From positions 1 to 64,000 of the forward strand of contig QEYB01000158.1 of assembly GCA_017562135.1 (NCBI GenBank): a stretch of 64,000 nt of DNA. The letters are read 5' to 3'. The DNA comes from Dipylidium caninum (taxonomy: Eukaryota > Platyhelminthes > Cestoda > Cyclophyllidea > Dipylidiidae). Shown here piece after piece: positions 55,363-64,000 of the stretch (position 1 is the first letter of the stretch; each line of letters opens with the position of its first letter). The notes beneath the pieces were generated by a model. It made no database searches, was not told the DNA's origin, and saw only the letters and a list, made by a program, of their open reading frames with translations. Both the position numbers and the translations under genes were made by a program.

Positions 55363-56570
55363 ATGTCTTCAGTACGTAGTCATAAGTTGTTCCTGGGCGG
55401 CTTATCTTCAAATATTAGCAAGTCTGATTTGCTTCGTGAGCTCTCAAAATTCGGCGCTGTTTCGGATCTCTGGATAGCACGAAACCCTCCGGGCTTCGCA
55501 TTTGCCCAGTTCGAAAGATTCGTTGACGCTGAAAAGGCGGTCCGTACTTTAGATGGTGCCACCCTTTGCGATTCTAAATTACGTGTAGAATTTGCACACA
55601 ACCGCTCGCACAACGGTTAGTTTTATTTTCGTAGCTCACCAAATGCCTTTGTCCTCCCTGGAGAACGCCAATGTTCGAATACATCCTTAGGTGACCGTTC
55701 GCGTCAATTTGGAGATCGTCGACAATATAGTGACTGGCGAAATGTTCCAAATTCCCCCATGCATCATTATGAGACTTCGCCACGTCGTGGGAGATCATCA
55801 CCTGGGATGTTTTCAGATGACCAATTACATTACCCATGTGACCATTTGGCAGCCTTCTACAACCCTGACCTGTTGAACGCTGCAGCAGTCGCCGCTGCGG
55901 CCGGTTTACCCTATCAACTGCCTGGCTATTCCACTATGTTCCCTTTTCTACCCTCAGCGGATGACGTACTTAGAATGATGAATCGTTCGCGACGAATTTC
56001 ACCCCGACGATCACCAAGTTATCATCTAAGGTAATTTGCTGAATTTTCCATCACCGTCGTCGCCGAAACCATCGCCGTTCGCCGCTTCATGGGACCGATA
56101 ACCGCTGCTGCGCTTCCAACCTGCGGTTTAGGGAAGATTGATGATGATCTTGCTGCGTTCCATTTCCTGCCAGATTTAACTAACTTTTAGTTGTTATCCT
56201 CGATCCGTTCTTAGCGAACTCCGACTACTTAATAGGTGTTTTACGTCGAGTGTTTTATGGCGCAGTGGCATTGTAGGGTCGGAAGGGAGTCTTTTTCTTT
56301 CCCCTTCTTTCGGCTATCCCTGCTCTCCGTTTAACTCCTTCCACCCACCCTCGTCCTAACAGAAGCCGAAGTCCGTTGGATAATCGAGGTCGAAACAGCT
56401 ACGAGCGATATAGGGAGGTTTATCGCAGCCGTGACCGCAGACGCTTCTCCCCTCCATCTCGGCGCGGGACTCCGCCGTTGCGTTTTCCCACCTCCGAATT
56501 CGGAAGTCGTCGACATCACTACGAGCGTTCACCACCGCCATCCAGAATTCTTGATCGTCGACGACGCTAG
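55363..56570 (+). CDS. SR splicing factor (RRM plus RS tail, SRSF3/SRSF7-like), 3 exons
   Basis: Exons 55363-55615, 55691-56030 and 56363-56570 give 801 nt, 266 residues. An N-terminal RRM (about 8-80) has RNP2 LFLGGL (9-14) and RNP1 within NPPGFAFAQF (41-50). WIARNPPGFAF is the signature of the SRSF3/SRSF7/Rbp1 branch. An RS-type patch follows, then an unusual Ala-, Leu- and aromatic-rich middle (NAAAVAAAAGLPYQLPGYS), then an RS-like C terminus rich in SR, RS, RRR and SPP, ending ILDRRRR. No CCHC knuckle as in SRSF7. Such proteins bind exonic enhancers and recruit U1/U2AF in the nucleus. Introns are 75 and 332 nt with GT-AG ends in matching phase. An alternative start at 55334 with a 32-nt intron (55341-55372) would give nearly the same protein. 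Confidence 0.92.
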
Positions 56571-56681
56571 GGGGATGCAAAGTTTTGATAACTGTGACTT
56601 ACTACTTATCACCGCCCTTTCCTTTTTTAATACTTCCCTATACATTCTGTCACTCGTGATGCATTTGAACTATACTTCTCA

Positions 56682-56687
56682 AATAAA
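56682..56687 (+). promoter_or_regulatory. AATAAA polyadenylation signal of SR gene
   Basis: Canonical AATAAA 112 bp after the stop codon of the SR factor on the same strand. Confidence 0.6.
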
Positions 56688-59600
56688 GCCTGATCAAATC
56701 GATGAATTTTTCAACATACTAGTTTTAAATTCACTTTGGCAAAAAAAGTAAGTGGTTCTGCTTTGATGGATATTAGCAAATGTTTTTAATTTGGTCTACC
56801 TTACTGACGATGTGTATTTTCGCCATCTTAAATTTTCAGCATAATCGACAAGGGAATGTATAGATAGTCTGGACGTAGCACGTCTTCCTTTCAGACTTCA
56901 ATAGTTTAAGTATCTACATGATCGAGACCAAACACCCTTCACGTTCGAGTAGATCTAACCGCGAGCAGATTTTTTGCAATCAAGGCCATGTTTTTTCGGG
57001 TGCGACTTTAGCTTCATGGATCGGGGTCGGAGGGTAAGTTAACGGCTTTCGAAACGTCAAAAAATGATTTTGTAGACCCATGGAAGCGAATTAGTCCAAG
57101 CAACATTGCTTCATTGCGCTTTCGCATATTTTTTTCTTCAATAAGTCCTATTCTCTTCTTGCAGCCAGTTGTTCTTCCTACAGACAACGAAGTCTGTATT
57201 TTACTCTGTCAATTGTTTCATCTTTAGAAAGTCGTGTTTCGCTGAGTCACAACGTAATCCAAGTCACCATCATAGTTGGTCTGCCGGTTGTTCTTGTAAT
57301 TCTTTATATGCGGCTTTTTACGCCCATTTTCCTGTTACTGTGCGAGGCCTATCACTTTTCCGTTGGTCTTCGGTTGCCAGTTTTTTTGCATTTTTGTTAG
57401 CGACCATAAATTAGCCCTAGCAGGTGGATCTGACACCGACTGTAGGGCTGCTTTCAAGTATATTCTGGCTTTTTTGCACATAAACGCCTTTGTGAGACCG
57501 TGCCTACTTTGAGTCGGTTGGCCCGGCAGAGTGTTAAGTACGGGACCGTTCAGTCACGTTATTTGTATTCTTTGGTTTTCCTCGTCGCTGCCTCAGAGCA
57601 CCGATTTCGCCTACCATCATTTCGGCCCTGTTGATGCAGACTTTTATTACTAAAACTGTGCGCTGAACACCTTGGAGTGTCGGTATAGGTTTGTTCGCTT
57701 TTCTCATCTACATCCACCTTTCGGTAGAAAATCGGCAGTCACGCCTCGATTGAAGGAAAGTAGCGTCCTTGACAACTGTCCCCAACTCTTTCTTTCACTC
57801 CTTCTTCAACTGCCCAGCAGCCTCCGTCCAATCCTTTACGTGGTGTTCTCCTCTCAACAAAACCGTATACTGGTAGAGGCGACGTTGCCCTGTTCCACTA
57901 GGCATATTTTCAGCCTAACAAATCTTCCCAATTCCACTCCAGTTCTTTTGCGTTGGCTGAACGAACACTTCATTTTGCCTCTTTCTAACCGCTGCCCCGA
58001 GGTCTCTTAAGTTACTTCGCTTCTGTAGTTAGTACAAACAGTGCATTAACTGGCTTTGTGATTTTAAAGTAAAGACTTGAGTAATGATAAAACGACTCGT
58101 CGGCTTCCTCGAAATTCTCGCCATCTGATGAGGCGTTCTCCAACCTTAAACGTGAAGTCACAAAGGGGTCGAAGACTCCACTTTAAACCATGGTCATCAC
58201 TACCGTCGGAGACGCCTTCTTGAGAGGCGGTCGTCATTCCCCCCTCCGCGATGACATTAGTCGGCAAATTTGTGACCATCTCGCTAGATAACCCAGGCAC
58301 CCTCCAACCGAAAACGACTTCGAGCACCAAATCCGCCTTCATGACAGATCGTAGGCTGGGGAGACCTATTTTCCTTGCCGGACAGAGATGTGGTATTTTC
58401 AGGTGAGCTGCTAGCCCCTTTAGCTAACGCGGGACGACCCACTTTATCACGTATTCTCCCCGACCAGACTAAACGATGGTTCGTGAGTCCAGTTGTTGTT
58501 GCCCCAAGGCATCCATCCAGTTACCAGGTCACGGGGTCGTGATGGCTGCATCCTGTCAACTCGCCTGTGCATTTGTAGACCGGCATCACAAAGTCCTTGC
58601 AAACGTGGTTGAGGTAGGAAACAAGAGCGACCGTCAGAGCGGCAGATCTTCAGGGTTTGAGGCCGGGGCTGACGGGGGGGTGTGAAGGTGGAGTCGGAGA
58701 ACATTTAATTGACATGCGGCAGTCGCTAATTGAACATCAGTGGTGCCGCCACAACTTGCTAGGGTTTGTAGCCGTGACAGCCTCCACCAGGTCCTTTCTT
58801 TTAGCGCCAATGAAGTGACCGGTAACTGAATAACACGCGAGATGGTGTTAGCGACGAAGTGTTGACAATATTTTGGCAAACATGTTTCGCGGTGATTCAG
58901 TGAGGCCTCAATAGTCGTTTTGGTGTTTTGTGATCCGGACGGTGTGTGTCTTCGTCCAAAGTATCTCCTCACTACCTCCAATCGCGACATTTAGCAAGCA
59001 TTTTCACACAGAAAAACTGGTCTCTTGTGAGATTCTACCCAGTGGTTGCTCAGTGGCCGATGAAGCGTCCAGAATGCGGTGGAAGTCATTACACTCGCCG
59101 CCTAAATGGGCGGTTAAATTACTGTCGAAGGGTGTTTCCTAAACTGACCCTCTCATCACCCTCCACATTGTAAATATGCATTTTTCCAAAATTTATGTTA
59201 AACTTCTGCTGGTTGGAGTTGCATCATGTTAAGCATCCATCAAGTTTCAGAGATTACTGCAATCGTCCCACGCTCACCATGGCTAACTGGAAAAGACTCT
59301 CGGGGGGCCACTTAATCGAGCGGGAGATGGAAGTCGTCGCTGTCACTCCACGTCCTTTAAGGGAGCCGCCACACCGACGCAAGTTAAGGCATGTTCTACT
59401 GGATCAGCGGTGAGAAGAATCAACCAGTTATGTGCCCGAGTCGCTCACCCGCTGCTTCCAGTGTGAAGACGTCCCTGTGGCAGGAAAAGAGAAAGTAGGA
59501 AGAAGATGGTCGGTGTTAGTATTGCCTGTTCGACCAGCGCGTTTTACTTCATTCCGACTGGTGTGATGTTAGTCGCTTTGTCTAGAGCCCTGTGGACTGG

Positions 59601-59747
59601 TTGAGGGGATTTGACACTCTTCCTGGGCTGTTGCGTATTGGAAGTATTTTCCATTGCTAAAGTCATCAGTGGCCAAAGTTTCGGCCATGTGAAGGAGAGT
59701 CCAAAGCGGTTAAAACGATGTCGCGAGTTACTAGGAAAGTAATGAAT
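56688..59747. other. intergenic region, no supported gene
   Basis: Open frames at 57169-57414, 57672-58010 and 58634-58990 have no known motif, no splice-bounded extension and no homologous copy in the window. Confidence 0.4.
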
Positions 59748-61166
59748 CTGCCTTATAGTTCTTCTACGAAATGCAGTGAAGAGATGCCCTCCCCTCCATT
59801 CCATTGTTCGAGGGCGAAGGGTATTGCGTCAATTGTTCCACCCAAACTAACCCCTTGCGGAAGCAGTTGCCGTGATAGCATGAACCGAAATTAGTGTCGC
59901 AGTCGTTGCGGAAAGGCTTGAAGCACCAAATTCTCCAGCCTCTGCCCCTTTCCAACAGGAAAGCTCACTTTGTCGCAATTGTTCACCTCATGTTTGTGGT
60001 CGGCATTTTTCGGGGTTGCATTTGGTGAGTGAGGAAAATTGTGGTTGGGAAGGTGTGTGTGGCCTAAAAGCCTTTTTAACTTCTCTCTGCCCTTACTCTC
60101 CCCGCTTTCTCCCCTCCCTGCCTCCTGCTCTTAGGGTTGTAGTGACTTTCGCTTGGAAGCGGTTGTTGCGTGCGTTTTTTGGTGATCTGTTTATTCAGCT
60201 CTTCTGCATACGTAACACGCACAAGCGTTGTTGCAGTTTGGAGTCCCCGACAGATGCGAGCATTCACGTCGACATTGCCCTTGTGGGTGAAATAACGAAT
60301 CCCCCTGGTAGTTTTGTTTTCTTTTTGAATTGCTTTTCTCGTCTAGTGTGTTCTCAGTTCCTCAGTTAGTAGTTTTCACTCCGATCTTGGAGCGCGTTTC
60401 TCCGTGTTATCTCCTTAGAATTGCGTTTTTCTTGCGTATTGTCTGGCCTACAAGCAGTTACGGGTAGTCTTCTTCGCCAGCGAAGACTGCCTTCTTGCAA
60501 ATGGCCACCTCTGAGCTTCTGAGCCTCGCCCAGCCCCACGCCAATGTCGGACTACGTACACCAAGGCACGGCTTCACTGGTCCTCCCCTCACAAACTTGG
60601 TCAGCGGTCATAGTCGCTTCCTTGTTGAAATGGGTGGACTGCTGACGGAAATATGCACATGTGTGCGTGCGTGGATCTGCCAGTAACGAGAGTGTTTTCG
60701 GTGTTTGAGCGTATTCTGCAGGAAAGCGGTGGTTTCGTTGCTGGTGAATATTTTCCTTACTTTTTTGTAGTGCCGTGAAGTCTACTTCTAGTGCCTTTGG
60801 TCTTTGTGCCGATGGTCTTTTGAGACTCGGTCTAACACCTTCCTACAACACACGGCGCCGTGACCTGACAAGCTCAAGTCCGCTTTACGCATTCTCGGAT
60901 TGTGGCCATGTAGAGAGTTGGGGTGCCTATTTGCGAGCACAATGTATTTTTTCTCTCCACTTGAGGAGTAGTTTAGATTTTGGGATTGATTGCTGTTACT
61001 TAGAGGAGACAGATCTACTTATTCTCAACTTTTCCACGTCAATATGAATCTGATCCTTTGAGCTCTCTCGCCACGCATTGCTTCAGCATTCATGGGTCGA
61101 ATCGCTTTCTCATTGGCAATGCTAACTTGGGTGAAGCGAATTCGCGGCCTTGTTCGGTCTAGATTC
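59748..61166 (+). mobile_element. dispersed element family A, copy 2 (inverted relative to copy 1)
   Basis: About 1419 bp matching the reverse complement of 51429-52792 with small indels. Shared open stretches include one ending RAWICQ and one containing SSLDFGIDCCYLEE, each with frame-conserving differences from copy 1. They are not recognisable as a transposon protein. With copy 1 it brackets the HS6ST/SR gene pair. No target-site duplication was identified. Confidence 0.7.
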
Positions 61167-64000
61167 GTGAGTCGACATTTTCCTGGATTCTGTTTTTGGA
61201 ATAAAAACACCTCCGAGAATGATTGGAACATTGTGGCCGTGTGGATGTGTGCCCTGAAAGCCTTCTTGAGTGGGGATCGTGTCTCAGAGGAAAGAGAAGG
61301 CCGTGTAATCGCCTAACTGCCGTCATAATCGTCTTCCCCACCTATTTTTTTAACTTACCGAATGCGACTCAAGCCCCCCATGCAGTTCTTCTCTTCACTC
61401 TCTCTTCTGCTCCAAACGATAAGAAATCTTTTCTCACTTTCTCTTGCGCTGTCATTGTCCAAATGGCTTCGTCGGTCTCACGAGACCCCCTTTGTCCGTA
61501 ACCGTCCTATGCACGCAACTTCATATTGCCTTAACTGCCTTGCTCGCCTTCCATGCTACCTGAGTCTACCAAAGAAGATGCTAAGTGCAGTCTTGTTCAG
61601 TTCTGGTGTGAGGAAAAAGGCAGCAGATCAATCGCGACAGCCTCCGTGGATCTCGTGAGGCATTTCGACAACTCCTAACCCAAGGGTTCACTTTGACCGC
61701 GTTAAAATCACGTAGAGTGGGTCTTCTGTAGAATATGTCCATGGCAGAACCACTCGCTTAACGTTTAACATTCTCAGACTTAGTTTCATGCCTGTTAACC
61801 TAATCCTCATGACTGCGCAGAGTTGCCATTGCCCGTAGATGTGGCAATTTACTCCCACATGGGGACACTTTGTACTAAGACCTCAAGAGAGCCACACACT
61901 TGTAATGCCCAGTCTTGGATTCGCACGAAAATCCCACCGGTCTTCCACGATTAGACTGATGATCGGATAAAAAAAGGCGCCGCATGGTTGAAGGCAAGCG
62001 CAACTTCCCTTTATCCTAGCGTTTGGCCTGACTCTTCCCCTACGGAAAAGCTATGGCCGCGTTCAAGTGGGTCCCTTTTAGCCTTCATCACGCTCATTTT
62101 TAGTATCAACGCGTCCCTTTCTCCACCGACATGGTTCAGCACAACGGGGACACGAAGCCAATGGACTATGCTGACCACAGCAGCCCTCGCCTTTGCCGTC
62201 CTACTGCGCCTTTGCCGTCCTACTGCGACTCCGGGCTCACCTGTGCCGCGCTCACCTTCCGCCCTTCCGCGAGCTCGTTTCCCCTCGGCGCAATTCAAAT
62301 CATTCGTGTACTTACGGCTTTTTAGTAAGGCCGTTTTTCGCGATTAAGATGGCATGTGCGAGGTTTCCACGCTAGTGGCACTGGAAGTCCTCTCTGTCCC
62401 AAGGCCGCACAACCTGGTATGCGGGCGCATTTGGACCCAGTTCAAAGGGGAGGGCTTGATGGATGAGTGCCAGTTTCCTTTGCCCTCTATCTCAGTTGTT
62501 AAGGGATGAGAAATAATATTCGGGACTTTGTAGATTGCCATTGTCGTCCAACATGACCGCTACTAAAAGGGCGGAGGGAAGAGGTGGTTTTTTAACACTC
62601 GACATCCCCTAAATGTTAACAAAATCCTTCATTTGGTACCACTTCGCTTCATTAAACTCTTGGGACATTCGGCCTACGATGGCTTCGTCAGCCAGGGTGC
62701 TCCTCTGCGAGTGATTACCGGAAACTAGCCTAACTCGGTTTCAACGTGGCATTGCCGTTTATTCGACGGTCGGGTCTATTAAGGACAGAGTCAGTAAAGC
62801 ATCTTCCATTCAACTGTTAGTCTTTAATCTCCTCACGTCACTTATTCGTAACACAATTGGCACAACTTTAAAATTCATCCAAATTCTTCTGATTAACAAC
62901 TCACATTGTGCCTACACCTTGTCCGTTTTATCACCTCTGTTCTGAATATTTTAAATCGCCACGTCAAAGCGCTGTCAAGTGGGAACTAACGCGCCGCAAA
63001 CATCAAACATGCCCTCAAGAACGTAGAGGTGGGAGGCAAAGGAGGCGGAAACAACACTTCCGAAGATCTTCATTTCCAGACAGTTAGTGTCTGTTCCCTC
63101 GTGGGTGCCTTGCAGGCCGCCCCCTCTGTTAAACGCCGAACCAGGCGATTATCTTAACCACCCCTCAGCGAAAGTTTCGTTCCCTTGGTGTCTACGCAGT
63201 CAGCGAGAGAGAAAGTGGAATTTGGCAGCCTCGGAGGTAGGAGGAAGACATTTTAACGGCCTGGTGTGGAGGCGGGACTCCTCCGGATGCGCTCCCCACC
63301 ACTTTGCCACTAGTGGTAGCGTCTGTCCGCCTTGTTCTTGCTAGCCTAATCCGGCCACCGTATGTCAAGGCCAGATGGCAAACAGGCCTCAGTGTCCAGA
63401 CGTGTCTACACTGCAGGAAAAAACGTAGACTGAGGGACTAGACTCTTTGTAAACACTGAGAACGTAAAATTCGTCTAGCACGGGCGCATGACTGCAAGTA
63501 GGACAATGGAATGGTGTGTACGCCTCGGTGGAGCTGTCCATCTAAATGTCGTCTACGCTCCACCGACTTCTCTATCCCCGCCGCACAATAGGGTCGCGTG
63601 TTAGTGGACGACGTAACGTCGGTGCTTTCGAGAGTATCCGGGAGCAGACCTCAACATTTCTATAAACATGTGCACCCTATGAGAAGTTTACGCTATTCTC
63701 GCCACCCAGGCTTCGAGGATGCCCTACAGCCTCCATAACTCCCGTCTAACCGACTACCCAAAATGCACTCAGGATCGTTTAAAATTTTTGTATCTCAGCA
63801 CGAGGGATGCGATATTCCCCATCTGGAAGTAATCATTCAGCCGGATGCAAACAACTGTCCTGGTTTGACATGAACACGCGAAACACATCCATCCTCCCGT
63901 TTTTTTCAGGGGTTGTTATTTGTTCGGGTGAACCTCCACCTCCCAGTCCCCTTCGCCCCCTCGACTGGCTGCGTGTGTAACAATGACGACTTGCCATTTA
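61167..64000. other. GC-richer end of window, no supported gene
   Basis: No recognisable domain. A 19-bp direct tandem duplication lies at 62188-62225. The longest frame (61988-62347 on plus) is without homologous context. Confidence 0.4.
62188..62225. repeat. 19-bp tandem duplication
   Basis: CGCCTTTGCCGTCCTACTG occurs twice in direct succession. Confidence 0.85.

Overview
The window looks like nuclear DNA of an invertebrate animal, most probably a parasitic flatworm of the cestode type. The spliced genes have extremely short introns (31, 73 and 75 bp). A heparan-sulfate 6-O-sulfotransferase and an SR splicing factor mark it as metazoan. The tRNA genes have internal Pol III boxes, lack an encoded CCA, and include an intron-containing tRNA-Leu(CAA). 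Nothing prokaryotic, viral or organellar was recognised. The flatworm assignment is inference.

Layout. (1) 1-15480 is GC-rich, has no convincing gene, and holds microsatellites plus several diverged dispersed repeats in direct and inverted orientation. (2) 15481-31849 is a tandem tDNA array: five full units of about 2.9 kb and one partial unit. Each full unit carries six tRNA genes: Ala-TGC(+), Val-TAC(+), Thr-CGT(-), Ala-CGC(+), Leu-CAA with intron(-) and Gly-CCC(+). That gives 35 tRNA genes in 16.4 kb. Hypervariable short tandem repeats fill the spacers. (3) From about 31850 the DNA turns more AT-rich. Between about 33.9 and 46.6 kb the minus strand carries a series of splice-bounded, mostly phase-compatible candidate exons, which look like one large unidentified Ser-rich/acidic protein gene. 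(4) 46.6-51.4 kb is AT-rich with no supported gene. (5) 51429-52792 and 59748-61166 are two copies of one dispersed element in opposite orientation. Between them lie the two best protein genes: a minus-strand three-exon HS6ST gene (53160-54538) and a plus-strand three-exon SR splicing factor (55363-56570), divergently arranged. (6) 61.2-64.0 kb is GC-richer and has no supported gene.

The outstanding feature is the tDNA array. Its units are nearly identical, alternate in strand, contain many hexamer, heptamer, tetramer and trimer repeats, and differ mainly by repeat number and homopolymer-type indels. Some indels fall inside tRNA bodies, so individual copies may be pseudogenes or may reflect sequencing or assembly errors. 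The two protein genes are unrelated in function (Golgi glycosaminoglycan sulfation; nuclear mRNA splicing). Their divergent arrangement does not by itself imply co-regulation.
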